Of a stretch of 64,000 nucleotides of DNA, positions 17,352 through 25,562 are shown piece by piece. Under the pieces are notes generated by a model. It was not told the DNA's origin and did no database searches. It was given only the letters and a program-made list of their open reading frames with translations. The DNA comes from Phycisphaerales bacterium (GTDB lineage Bacteria > Planctomycetota > Phycisphaerae > Phycisphaerales > SM1A02): positions 1 to 64,000 of the forward strand of contig JABABS010000011.1 in the NCBI GenBank assembly GCA_014238125.1, read 5' to 3'. Numbering within the stretch: the first letter of the stretch is position 1; the number at the start of each line of letters is the position of its first letter. The translations under genes were made by a program, and so were the position numbers.

Positions 17352-18262
17352 TTTTCGTCCTCTTTAGTAAAAACGATATTCTCTGTGTTTACTTTTCGTA
17401 TGTCAAAAACTTGTAAAAATTCAGAAGATGAGAGCGTTTCGTGTATTTTTGTAATCTTACACCATTTAGCAATAAGCCCTATTATTTTTTCAGGTTGCAT
17501 ATCACTCTCGAAATAAGTAAGCAGCCTAGTGTCACCGTGCCTTTTAGCTAAGCGTAAGCCATCTTCTCCAACAACTAGAGGCAAATGCCACCACTGCGGT
17601 TCCTCAAGCCCAAGAGCAACGTAAATTTGCGACTGCCAAGCTGCAGATTCCAGAAGGTCATGTCCACGTACGACATCTGTTACGCCTTGTCTCGCATCAT
17701 CGATGACTACCGCTAGTTGGTACGCTGGTAAGTCATTCTTAGTCCATACGACAAAATCATTGAGAAGATTAAATCGTGTTTTGCCTAAAAGCTCGTCACA
17801 AACTACTTGTGGTTCATCATGCACTCTAAACCTCCAATTTGTAGACTGTTTGTCCCAACTTGTATTATGGGAAGAAATATCTAGGGGGCGTATCGCTTTT
17901 TTGCCTAAGGGATCATCGACATGGGGGGCACTTGCTGCTTGCTCAATTTCTTTTCGAGACAAATTGCAATGATAAATTTTGGATAAGGCGATGAGAGTAT
18001 TGAGAGCATCTTTGTAAGGGATGAGATCCAAACTCTGACGCAATACTTCACCATCCCAATCGACGCCAAGCCAAGTAAGAATTGACTGAGTGTCTTTAAT
18101 GCTAGAGAGATCGATTCTAGGGCCCACGAGATCTTCCATTCGCAATATGAGTTCCCAATTATTTTTTCTAGCAAGTGCCCAATTAATAAGAAAAGAACAG
18201 GCGTTTCCAAGATGGAGTGCGCCAGTAGGCGAAGGCGCTAAACGAGAACGCCGAACACTCAC
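17336..18262 (-). CDS. gluQ: Glutamyl-Q tRNA(Asp) synthetase
   Basis: GluQ attaches glutamate to the queuosine base of tRNA(Asp), without a role in charging the CCA end. The 308-residue product is a shortened glutamyl-tRNA synthetase: the HIGH-like APSPTGALHLGNA at the N terminus, GVDWDGEVLRQS, GHDLLESAAWQ and the KMSKS-like RLAKRHGDTRL. It ends soon after the catalytic domain, lacking an anticodon-binding domain. The E. coli enzyme binds zinc through a Cys cluster; here only one Cys (YHCNLSRKEI) remains there. queD and queE at the window start are consistent with queuosine production. The start overlaps the mcsB end by 4 bases. Confidence 0.88.
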   Translation of the reverse strand: MSVRRSRLAPSPTGALHLGNACSFLINWALARKNNWELILRMEDLVGPRIDLSSIKDTQSILTWLGVDWDGEVLRQSLDLIPYKDALNTLIALSKIYHCNLSRKEIEQAASAPHVDDPLGKKAIRPLDISSHNTSWDKQSTNWRFRVHDEPQVVCDELLGKTRFNLLNDFVVWTKNDLPAYQLAVVIDDARQGVTDVVRGHDLLESAAWQSQIYVALGLEEPQWWHLPLVVGEDGLRLAKRHGDTRLLTYFESDMQPEKIIGLIAKWCKITKIHETLSSSEFLQVFDIRKVNTENIVFTKEDEKWLLG

Positions 18263-19311
18263 GCCGCCAATTTCTCTTTGACAAGCGTAGCTCTCTTTTC
18301 TTGGAGTTCAGTCTCGTTCAGGTCGCTGCCATATCGCCATTGCAAATGACCTTTTTGGATATCTATGAAAAGTTGATTGATCGCATTAATGTCAACGTTT
18401 GTTATACGCTCTAATGAAACGCCAAGTCGTACACGTCCCAAACAGTCCATTGCCTCGTCAAGCGGGAGAATTCTTGCGTTTTCCAATATGCCTTGTGCTC
18501 GGTAAACGCGGTCGTCAAGTTTTGCGCTATGTAGTTCTATGATCTTCATTCTTGCGTTGCGTTCGTTTTCAATAACTGTTGGAAGAAATTCATCTTCAAG
18601 CATCGATCTAAGATCTTCTTCATTGTATCCAAGAGTAACTTGGTTACTCAGTTGATAGAGATCGGCAATTGTTTCTGATCCTTCGCCGTGATATCCACGA
18701 ATGGCAATAGACATCCCCTGGCAAGCATTGTGCAGTTGTCGGAATCCTTTGGTAATTCTTAACGCTGGCAGGTGCAACATGACACTAAAACGTGCGCCGG
18801 TTCCTATGTTAGTTGGGCACGCCGTGAGAAAGCCAAATTGCTCGTCAAAAGCATATGCGACAAGATTTTCCATTCGTCGATCCATTGCCATGACATCATT
18901 GTGCGAGTTGAGCAAGTCAAGACCTGGCTTAATGGATTGAATTCGCAAGTGGTCTTCTTCGTTAATCATGATACTTCGTGCAAGTTCTGGTCCAACCATT
19001 ACGCCCCGAGGGTGTTTGGCGTCTGCGAAGTTTGTAGAGATGAGATGGCGTTCAGCGCACATGGAACGTTCTACAACTGAGAGTTCATGAAGGTCCACCC
19101 ATTCGAGAGGAAAATCATCATCACTTTTGCAAGCAGGTGCAAGAAGGAGTTCTACTTCTTCGCAATCACCAGCAGATGCGCAATTCACAAATGGAAAACC
19201 TTCTAAATTCCTCGCTAGTCTTGCACGGGAACTTAATACGACATCTCCAAAAGCAGTAGTTCCGCTAGCATAAGGACAATTTATATCAGGATCAAACTGC
19301 ATGATCATCAT
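18259..19311 (-). CDS. mcsB: Protein arginine kinase McsB
   Basis: McsB phosphorylates arginine residues on proteins, which in Bacillus marks them for the ClpCP protease. The 350-residue protein shows the phosphagen-kinase fold: SSRARLARNLEGFPF, an EEDHLRIQ loop, the CPTNIGTGAR nucleotide/guanidino loop, and the C-terminal RVYRAQGILENAR region that forms the phosphoarginine-binding pocket. Length matches family. It overlaps the end of mcsA by about 20 bases, with several Met codons at the start (19311, 19308, 19302) leaving the exact one open. No ctsR or clpC is in the window, so regulation probably differs from Firmicutes. Confidence 0.93.
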   Translation of the reverse strand: MMIMQFDPDINCPYASGTTAFGDVVLSSRARLARNLEGFPFVNCASAGDCEEVELLLAPACKSDDDFPLEWVDLHELSVVERSMCAERHLISTNFADAKHPRGVMVGPELARSIMINEEDHLRIQSIKPGLDLLNSHNDVMAMDRRMENLVAYAFDEQFGFLTACPTNIGTGARFSVMLHLPALRITKGFRQLHNACQGMSIAIRGYHGEGSETIADLYQLSNQVTLGYNEEDLRSMLEDEFLPTVIENERNARMKIIELHSAKLDDRVYRAQGILENARILPLDEAMDCLGRVRLGVSLERITNVDINAINQLFIDIQKGHLQWRYGSDLNETELQEKRATLVKEKLAA

Positions 19312-19786
19312 CCTTTTGGTGGAGTTCTCTGAGGGAGTCTCGGATGTCAGCAGCTTCTTCGTATGCTTCTTGCGTTACCGCACGTTCAAGATCTGTGAGC
19401 AAACGACGAATTGCAATATGACGATCAACATCAGCGCTTGCTCTTTTAGGCGAGCGACCCACGTGTTGTGTTTGTTTTTCTTGGAGGTTCGCAATGATGG
19501 GTAGGAGTTGTTCTTTGAAAGTGATGTAGCATTCTGGGCATCCAAGCAGTGTTTTTTCCTTGTAGTGAGTGAGTGTCATGCCGCAGTCTGGACAAGTACT
19601 AACACTTGGTGTGAAACTAAAACCCATTTTTTCAGAAGCGAGTGTAATTGAAATGCCATTTGGACCAATGTCAATACCGACTTCCTTTGCGTGGTCTTCA
19701 CAAAGGCTCAGTGTTTTTGTTTCACCGTTAAGCACTCGCGTATCATGATAGATCGCAGGGCGATCACAATAGTCGCAGGTGGTCAT
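19292..19786 (-). CDS. mcsA: McsA, activator of protein arginine kinase
   Basis: McsA binds and activates McsB. The 164-residue protein has two zinc-binding units: CDYC near the N terminus with LCEDHAKEVG, and CPDCGMTLTHY followed by LLGCPECY, then a UvrB/UvrC motif near the C terminus (LERAVTQEAYEEAADIRD). This order is exactly that of McsA in Firmicutes. Its start overlaps the kdsA end by 4 bases and its end overlaps mcsB, so the pair is made together, and a Kdo gene is translated just before them. Confidence 0.9.
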   Translation of the reverse strand: MTTCDYCDRPAIYHDTRVLNGETKTLSLCEDHAKEVGIDIGPNGISITLASEKMGFSFTPSVSTCPDCGMTLTHYKEKTLLGCPECYITFKEQLLPIIANLQEKQTQHVGRSPKRASADVDRHIAIRRLLTDLERAVTQEAYEEAADIRDSLRELHQKDDDHAV

Positions 19787-20625
19787 GATTGCACCGATTC
19801 GCTTAACGAATTATTCAACTCCGCAATCGCTGCACAAGATTTGATCAACTCATCCATCACATCAAGTCGCTGCATCGTACTTGCATCTGATGCCGCATTA
19901 GTTGGGTCTGGATGACATTCCAAGAAAAGTGCGGGTACGCCAGCAGCAGTAGCTGCGCGTGCTAGTAATGCGGCTCGGTCTGGTCTGCCTGCAGTTTGAT
20001 TTTTTCCCGCACCGGGAAGCTGTGTTGAATGAGTAACATCAAAACAAACAGGGGGACCAATGTCCATGAGGTCTCCAAGACCAATGAAATCATTGACAAG
20101 TCGGTTGTATCCAAAAAACGTGCCTCGCTCAGTGAGTATGACATCGGTGCAATTTGATTCTCGTAGTTTATGGACAACATGGTTCATTTCATCGGGGGAA
20201 ATGAATTGTCCTTTTTTAACATTAACAGCCTTTCCCGTTTCGGCGCAAGCAACGAGCAAATCAGTTTGTCTGCAAAGGAATGCTGGAACTTGCAGAATGT
20301 CTGCTACTTGAGCAACTCTTGATGCTTGCGAAAGTTCATGTACATCAGTAGTTACAGGAACGTGGAGCTCTTCTTTTACATGCTGAAGGATTTCGAGACC
20401 TTCTTCAATACCGGGTCCTCGATTGGAAAGTAAACTTGTACGGTTTGCTTTATCAAAACTACCTTTAAAAATAAAGCCAACGCCGGCATCAAGACAAATA
20501 GACTGCAGAGTCGATGCAATGAGCATTGCTTGTTCCTTGGATTCAAGGACACATGGGCCCGCAATGATAAGTAGGGGAGCATCACTTCCTACACCTACAC
20601 CGTTAATTGATGTGAACTTCGACAT
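19783..20625 (-). CDS. kdsA: 3-deoxy-8-phosphooctulonate synthase
   Basis: KdsA condenses phosphoenolpyruvate with arabinose 5-phosphate to give Kdo 8-phosphate. The 280-residue TIM-barrel protein has IAGPCVLES, FKGSFDKANRTS, VTTDVHE, VPAFLCRQTDLL and FDVTHSTQLPG, all typical. The conserved Cys in AGPC, together with FDVTHSTQ and the His of the C-terminal LECHPDPTNA, are the metal-ligand positions known for the metal-dependent class. It leads a five-gene operon, with 145 bases separating it from the divergent DUF1444 gene. KdsD and KdsC, acting just before and after it, are encoded at 6503-7540 and 5404-5934. Confidence 0.94.
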   Translation of the reverse strand: MSKFTSINGVGVGSDAPLLIIAGPCVLESKEQAMLIASTLQSICLDAGVGFIFKGSFDKANRTSLLSNRGPGIEEGLEILQHVKEELHVPVTTDVHELSQASRVAQVADILQVPAFLCRQTDLLVACAETGKAVNVKKGQFISPDEMNHVVHKLRESNCTDVILTERGTFFGYNRLVNDFIGLGDLMDIGPPVCFDVTHSTQLPGAGKNQTAGRPDRAALLARAATAAGVPALFLECHPDPTNAASDASTMQRLDVMDELIKSCAAIAELNNSLSESVQS

Positions 20626-20770
20626 GCGGTATAGCGTACCAAAGGATGGCGATAGTCCGATAGTTCACGCTAAAAAACTTCAATTTTTGTGTAATTACTG
20701 TACTCGGCTTTAGGATGAGATCAATAAACCCGATATTCAAAGATAGGGGATAACGATAGGAATTTAAGAT

Positions 20771-21562
20771 ATGACACACATGCCACGAGAACCCGAAGCC
20801 TTTAGTGAACAAGTTGTAAGAATCTTGCGTCGACATTTTTCAGATCGAGAAGTTCGACTTGCTGGTCCAATGGATATTTACCTAGACGGACGACATCTCG
20901 GCCTTGAAAATCTTTATCGTATGGTCCAAAGTGAGCCACATCGAGGTGTTGACATTGTTGAGGATTTTCTTGATCGTTTGCTCGAAGGTGATGAAATATC
21001 TCATATGCCTTTACCACTGTCGATGGCAAAGGGGCGAATTATGCCACGAATTCAACCTGAATCTATTTTTGACCAACTTGATAAAGAGCAGGTAGCATTT
21101 CAACCATTTGTAAATGAAACAGTGATTTTATATGTCATTGATCTTCCTCGAATGACAGTCAGCATTACTATTGAACAGATGATGCGTTGGGGTGTTACTG
21201 TTGACGAGTTAGATACTTTTGCAAGAGAAAACCTTGCGGCGTACCAGCCAAGTTTGAAAATCCAAGTCGTTGAATCACCCGGAGGTGGACGTGCTGCTAT
21301 TTTTAATATGCAAGATGGTTACGATGCTTCCCGTATTTTACTTTCATCGCTTTGGCGCCGTCTCGCTCCGGAGCTTAAAGGAAATTTCTACGTTGCTGCT
21401 CCAGCAAGAGACGTCTTCATGGCATTCTCTTGCAAGCCCGAACCGCTTGTAGAAAAATTACAGCAACGTGTAACGCAGGATTTCAAACGCCTTCCTTATC
21501 CAATTTCTACTGATCTATTCCTTGTGACACAAGATGGCGTTGCTGGCACTCGCGCTGCTTAG
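20771..21562 (+). CDS. DUF1444 (YtpQ-like) family protein
   Basis: The 263-residue cytoplasmic protein matches the DUF1444/YtpQ family pattern: IYLDGRHLGLENLYRM near the N terminus, a run LPLSMAKGRIMPRI, FVNETVILYVIDLPR in the middle, then DGYDASRILLSSLWRRL and APARDVFMAF. Family members are soluble, single-domain proteins without a settled function. No signal peptide or catalytic motif is visible. The gene stands between divergent kdsA and the co-directional pabA/trpG gene 119 bases downstream. Confidence 0.75.
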   Translation: MTHMPREPEAFSEQVVRILRRHFSDREVRLAGPMDIYLDGRHLGLENLYRMVQSEPHRGVDIVEDFLDRLLEGDEISHMPLPLSMAKGRIMPRIQPESIFDQLDKEQVAFQPFVNETVILYVIDLPRMTVSITIEQMMRWGVTVDELDTFARENLAAYQPSLKIQVVESPGGGRAAIFNMQDGYDASRILLSSLWRRLAPELKGNFYVAAPARDVFMAFSCKPEPLVEKLQQRVTQDFKRLPYPISTDLFLVTQDGVAGTRAA

Positions 21563-21681
21563 TAAATTTGCAATGGTATAAATCGTATCACTTAGAAATT
21601 TTTGCGACAAGCCATAGTAGTGCAATGCCAGCATAATAGGTATTGCCACGTAGGTGCCTCCCATATGCGTATACTGCACAT

Positions 21682-22266
21682 ATGTTGTTAATTGTCGATA
21701 ATTACGATTCGTTTACCTATAACTTAGTACAACGAATTGGTGAAATTGGTATAAAGCAGGGTTCTATTCCAACTATGAAAGTTATTCGTAACGACGAACT
21801 GACAGTTCAGGAGGTCAAAGATCTAAACCCAAGCCGGCTTCTTCTATCTCCTGGACCTTGTACGCCGCATCAGAGCGGTATCTGCCGTGATTTAGTCAAG
21901 GTATTCAGGGGTAAAATTCCAATCCTTGGGGTTTGCTTAGGACATCAAGCCATTGCAGATGTTTATGGAATGACAGTCGAGCAATATGCATCCCCAGTTC
22001 ATGGCAAAACCTCCAGAGTTATACATGACAATAAAGGAGTTTTTGCGGGATTACCACAACCTTTTGTAGCCACACGTTACCACTCACTCGTGATTGATTC
22101 AGAAACAATTACAGACGAATTTGTTCAAAGCGCTTGGACAGAAGATGGACTTTGCATGGGCATTCGTTGGATAGGGGAGGGCTCGCCATTAGAAGGCGTC
22201 CAATTTCATCCGGAAAGTTTTATGACACTAGCTGGACCCCAGCTTCTTGCTAATTTTCTTCGATAA
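21682..22266 (+). CDS. pabA: Anthranilate/aminodeoxychorismate synthase glutaminase subunit
   Basis: This class I glutamine amidotransferase delivers ammonia to the TrpE or PabB synthase. The 194-residue product has the opening LLIVDNYDSFTYNLVQ, oxyanion strand SPGPCTP, nucleophile elbow GVCLGHQ and the catalytic His/Glu in FHPES. In many bacteria one such subunit serves both tryptophan and folate synthesis; which applies here cannot be read from the sequence, and neither trpE nor pabB is adjacent. The ATG at 21682 is chosen because the family begins directly with the LLIVDN strand. Confidence 0.9.
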   Translation: MLLIVDNYDSFTYNLVQRIGEIGIKQGSIPTMKVIRNDELTVQEVKDLNPSRLLLSPGPCTPHQSGICRDLVKVFRGKIPILGVCLGHQAIADVYGMTVEQYASPVHGKTSRVIHDNKGVFAGLPQPFVATRYHSLVIDSETITDEFVQSAWTEDGLCMGIRWIGEGSPLEGVQFHPESFMTLAGPQLLANFLR

Positions 22267-22930
22267 AAGTGATGCTGTCCAAGAAAGAATTCCATTCGTT
22301 TTGGTGTAAACTAATTGTTTCTGTGGGACCAAGTAGTTTAAGAAATATATTCCCTTCTTCGAATTCAATCAATGCGATGCGCATGGTGTAGTTGTACCTA
22401 TGCCACGAAGCTCCCATTCCCATATATTCCCCTGAAATTTCAACAACAGTTGTAGGAAGTCCTGCAACTATCGTTTCTGAGATAATCGCTCTCACAGGAC
22501 CACCCTCGTTGGAACGAAAATGTTTTTTCCACCGTTCGATGTTCTTACTCAAATCACCGCCTTCATTTTTGTCAAATTGTATTACCGACAATTCAGCGAC
22601 ATCATTTTCTGCAGCAGCTTCAAGTGTGTAGTTGGCAATTCTCATATTTGATTTTGGTGTAGTCCATATCCAAGTAGTAGGTCTTGGAGACTTAAACTTG
22701 CTAAAAATAATCCAACGCGAATCAATTTCGAATCGAGGTTGATATTTGGCCTCATGGTCAATTTTTTCTCGTTGTTTATCTAAAAATGAAGAGTTTGAAC
22801 TGGCTAACTCCACAGGCAACTCAGGTTCAGAAGTTGGTGAAGAAACAGCGTTTTTTTCTGAAGAGTTCTCGCAGCCAATAATAAAAGGACTCAAGAGAAT
22901 AAATAGGATAAAAGTTTCTTTACGTGCCAT
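22250..22930 (-). CDS. Putative lipoprotein of unknown function
   Basis: The 226-residue product starts with a lipoprotein signal peptide, MARKETFILFILLSPFIIGC, ending in a plausible lipobox (FIIGC). I do not recognise the mature domain. It has a Ser/Thr-rich linker, a Trp-rich strand (RPTTWIWTTP) and a later beta-rich part with VAGLPTTVVEISGEYMGMG and HRYNYTMRIALIEFEEG, reminiscent of small ligand-binding periplasmic domains. An in-frame start at 22984 would give an 18-residue extension that hides the signal peptide, so 22930 is preferred. The end overlaps pabA tail to tail by 17 bases. Confidence 0.65.
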   Translation of the reverse strand: MARKETFILFILLSPFIIGCENSSEKNAVSSPTSEPELPVELASSNSSFLDKQREKIDHEAKYQPRFEIDSRWIIFSKFKSPRPTTWIWTTPKSNMRIANYTLEAAAENDVAELSVIQFDKNEGGDLSKNIERWKKHFRSNEGGPVRAIISETIVAGLPTTVVEISGEYMGMGASWHRYNYTMRIALIEFEEGNIFLKLLGPTETISLHQNEWNSFLDSITFIEEN

Positions 22931-22996
22931 AGCGTTAACGTTAACCTTCTGAGAGGATACGCACAGAGTAACATTCGGCTTCATTTAAGGGTCAAC

Positions 22997-24481
22997 GTGA
23001 GTAGAACCATCCATTTACATTCAGGAATTATCATTCTCGACCCTTCAGACGAGATATTTGCTTCATCTATTACCTTTTGTGATGGAGCCGTTTCTGCGAT
23101 AAATCAAGGTGCTCCCGAAGGTGCACTCAGTATTGACTTATGTGGTCAAACACTTGCTCCGGGTTTTATCGATTCTCACCTTCACCTCATGCTCGGAAGT
23201 AGTGGAAAAGGAGATGTTGATCTTTCTTGTTGTACTAATCAAATAGCTTTTCAACAATTACTACTACAGGGTTTGAATAAAGTAGAAGATGATCAGTGGC
23301 TTATTGCATCGGGTTGGTCTGAGGAAACGCTTGGAACTTCACCCACGCTTGAGTGGGTTGATTGTATTCAAAACCAACCTGTTCTTTGCTGGCGTACTGA
23401 TTTTCATGCAGCGATACTTAATACTGCAGCGTTGCAACTTCTTGATCTTCCTTCGATAAGGAATGTTGTAGGGGGGAACGATTGCATGCGTGGAATTGTT
23501 AAGGAGACAGCACTTTGGGAGCATGTTTCGCCTCGCATTCCTATTCCAAGCCCAACTCAAATTAGAAATCGTCTTAAAAAACTAGCTAAATCTTTACATG
23601 CTGATGGCATCACGCTAGTAGGCGCGATGGAAACTTTAGAAGATGTTGAAGGCTATTTGTTTCCTTTGAAAGAGTCGCTCCAAGTTCGAATGCGCATGAT
23701 GGTCTTTGACGAACCTACCAAAGAGAACATAATTCGATGCAATCAATTTACAGACGATCCGCTCCTGAGAGTTACTGGAATTAAAACATTTATTGATGGA
23801 ACGCTAGGTTCAAGAACGGCGAAGATGTATGTGCCTTATTGCGATGCCAATTCTTCAGGACTTTTTGTTTCACATGCATTGCATGACGATCTTGACGATT
23901 GGATTGAAGCAGTTGTCCAAGGCGGCTTTGCGCCTGTTGTTCATGCAATTGGCGATGAAGCTGTTGGGCTTTCATTGAAATTGCTTCATCGCATATCTTC
24001 TCAATGTATTGCAAGAATTGAACACGCGCAATTTATCGATGAAAGAGATTCAAAATTTCTTCCTGGGCAATGGTTTGGTGTGCAACCTTTGCATAAGGAG
24101 TCAGACGATGCAATTGCAGTACAGGCAGTAGGCCCTAAAAGAGCAAGACGACTTCATGATTGGAGAGCGATGCTTGATGCTGGAGCGAATCTTAGTTTTG
24201 GTTCTGATTGGCCAATTGCACCCCATCAACCAATCGACGCGATGTCAATTGCCATTAAGAGTGGACTATCTTCAAAAGAAGCGCTGGTGGCAACAACAGT
24301 CGATGCAGCTAAATCTCTCCGTGAACCAAAGGCAGGGATTTTGCGTATTGGTTCATTTGCAGATGCAACTGTACTTAGCTGTAACCCTTTTGAATGCGAT
24401 TGGGATGTTGAAACACCAAGGGTTACGATGACCATTGTTGGGGGCGTGATACAATTTAACGAGGAGCAAACAAATGCATAA
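22997..24481 (+). CDS. YtcJ-like amidohydrolase
   Basis: The 494-residue protein is a metal-dependent hydrolase of the amidohydrolase-3/YtcJ group. Signs are the N-terminal beta-sandwich, GQTLAPGFIDSHLHLML with the HxH metal site, WRTDFHAAILNTAAL, IKTFIDGTLGSRTAKM with a Lys-like bridging position, VVHAIGDEAVG, RIEHAQFI and the late FGSDWPIAP Asp. These match hydrolases acting on N-acyl or cyclic amide substrates, but the substrate cannot be inferred. No signal peptide. It overlaps moaC by 8 bases, so they are probably translated together. Confidence 0.87.
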   Translation: MSRTIHLHSGIIILDPSDEIFASSITFCDGAVSAINQGAPEGALSIDLCGQTLAPGFIDSHLHLMLGSSGKGDVDLSCCTNQIAFQQLLLQGLNKVEDDQWLIASGWSEETLGTSPTLEWVDCIQNQPVLCWRTDFHAAILNTAALQLLDLPSIRNVVGGNDCMRGIVKETALWEHVSPRIPIPSPTQIRNRLKKLAKSLHADGITLVGAMETLEDVEGYLFPLKESLQVRMRMMVFDEPTKENIIRCNQFTDDPLLRVTGIKTFIDGTLGSRTAKMYVPYCDANSSGLFVSHALHDDLDDWIEAVVQGGFAPVVHAIGDEAVGLSLKLLHRISSQCIARIEHAQFIDERDSKFLPGQWFGVQPLHKESDDAIAVQAVGPKRARRLHDWRAMLDAGANLSFGSDWPIAPHQPIDAMSIAIKSGLSSKEALVATTVDAAKSLREPKAGILRIGSFADATVLSCNPFECDWDVETPRVTMTIVGGVIQFNEEQTNA

Positions 24482-24947
24482 TCAACTCACACATATCGAC
24501 GATAAAGGACAAGCTTCAATGGTCGATGTTTCTGCAAAACCGTTGGTTAAAAGGACAGCAATAGCAACTGGTTTTTTTATTGCAAAAAAGGAAACCCTTG
24601 ATGCTGTGATGAACGGCAATCTTCCAAAGGGTGAAGCCATTGCAGTGGCTAGAATTGCAGGAATACAGGCTGCGAAAAGTTGCGGATCTCTCATCCCAAT
24701 GTGTCACCCATTGCCCATTGAATTTGTAGGAGTTTGCTTTGAGCGGAACTTGCCTGAGAAGTTACAAATCACAGCAACGGCAACAATTACTGCAAGAACC
24801 GGCATTGAAATGGAAGTGTTGACGGCTGTCTCAATTGCTGCCCTGACACTTTGGGATATGACTAAAGCTATTGACAAGGATTTACGTATCGAAGGTATTA
24901 CGCTTATCCAAAAAACGAAAGGCAGCGTTTCGTCAAGTATTACTTGA
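24474..24947 (+). CDS. moaC: Cyclic pyranopterin monophosphate synthase
   Basis: MoaC, with MoaA, forms cyclic pyranopterin monophosphate, the first stable intermediate of molybdenum cofactor synthesis. The 157-residue product contains MVDVSAKPLVKRTAIATG, KSCGSLIPMCHPLPI, RTGIEMEVLTAVSIAALTLWDM and a DKDLRIEGITLIQKTKG ending, all highly conserved. Length is standard. It follows an amidohydrolase, overlapping by 8 bases, and converges on trpF with a 15-base overlap. No other moa or moe gene is in the window. Confidence 0.95.
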   Translation: MHNQLTHIDDKGQASMVDVSAKPLVKRTAIATGFFIAKKETLDAVMNGNLPKGEAIAVARIAGIQAAKSCGSLIPMCHPLPIEFVGVCFERNLPEKLQITATATITARTGIEMEVLTAVSIAALTLWDMTKAIDKDLRIEGITLIQKTKGSVSSSIT

Positions 24948-25562
24948 CGAAATAACTGCTTCGATAAATTCGCAGATAAGCGACGGGTCTTTAATCCCCC
25001 GGCTAGATTCAATTCCACTGCTTACATCAACTGCTGCAGGATGAATTTTTGAAATCACATCACACACATTTTTTGGAGTTAAGCCACCAGCAATTATGAT
25101 TGGTTTGTTTAGTGTTTCTTTCATGGCAATTAATTCGCCTAGATCGAACATTTTGCCTAAGCCTCCAGATGAGCCATCAATAAGAATCGCTTCAATGTGC
25201 GTTGATTGGTCTAATGCAATTACTTCCTCTTTATTCCATTGCAACGCTTTAATAACGGGGCATGAAGATGAGGAGATTGTTTGAACATCTTCATCGCCGC
25301 AGAGCTGAAGCCACCCTGGCCAATTCGAAAAATCACCCAAGTCTCCATAATTTTTCAGCACAGCAACGGGTAAAATTTCTGGAGGTAATTGAAGTAACAG
25401 TCTTTCTGCGTATGAACGATCGATAAAACGAGGTGAGTCTTCTACAAAAACAAAGCCAATTGCATCTGCACCAGCTCCAACTGCAACGTCGATTTCCTCT
25501 TCTGTTTTTAATCCACAGATTTTTATCGTGGTATTTTTAGTATTCAAAAAAGAGTATGTCAT
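24933..25562 (-). CDS. trpF: Phosphoribosylanthranilate isomerase
   Basis: TrpF isomerises phosphoribosylanthranilate to the carboxyphenylamino-deoxyribulose phosphate in tryptophan synthesis. The 209-residue TIM barrel has KICGLKTEEEI with the general base Cys, GADAIGFVFVEDSPRFI, a late IDGSSGGLGKMFD phosphate loop and IAGGLTPKNV, VDVSSGIESSRGIKD. Asp in LIDGSS is the expected acid. No other trp gene is in this window except the glutaminase subunit at 21682. It starts inside the end of the rhomboid gene by 4 bases and is therefore probably coupled to it. Confidence 0.93.
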   Translation of the reverse strand: MTYSFLNTKNTTIKICGLKTEEEIDVAVGAGADAIGFVFVEDSPRFIDRSYAERLLLQLPPEILPVAVLKNYGDLGDFSNWPGWLQLCGDEDVQTISSSSCPVIKALQWNKEEVIALDQSTHIEAILIDGSSGGLGKMFDLGELIAMKETLNKPIIIAGGLTPKNVCDVISKIHPAAVDVSSGIESSRGIKDPSLICEFIEAVISSSNT

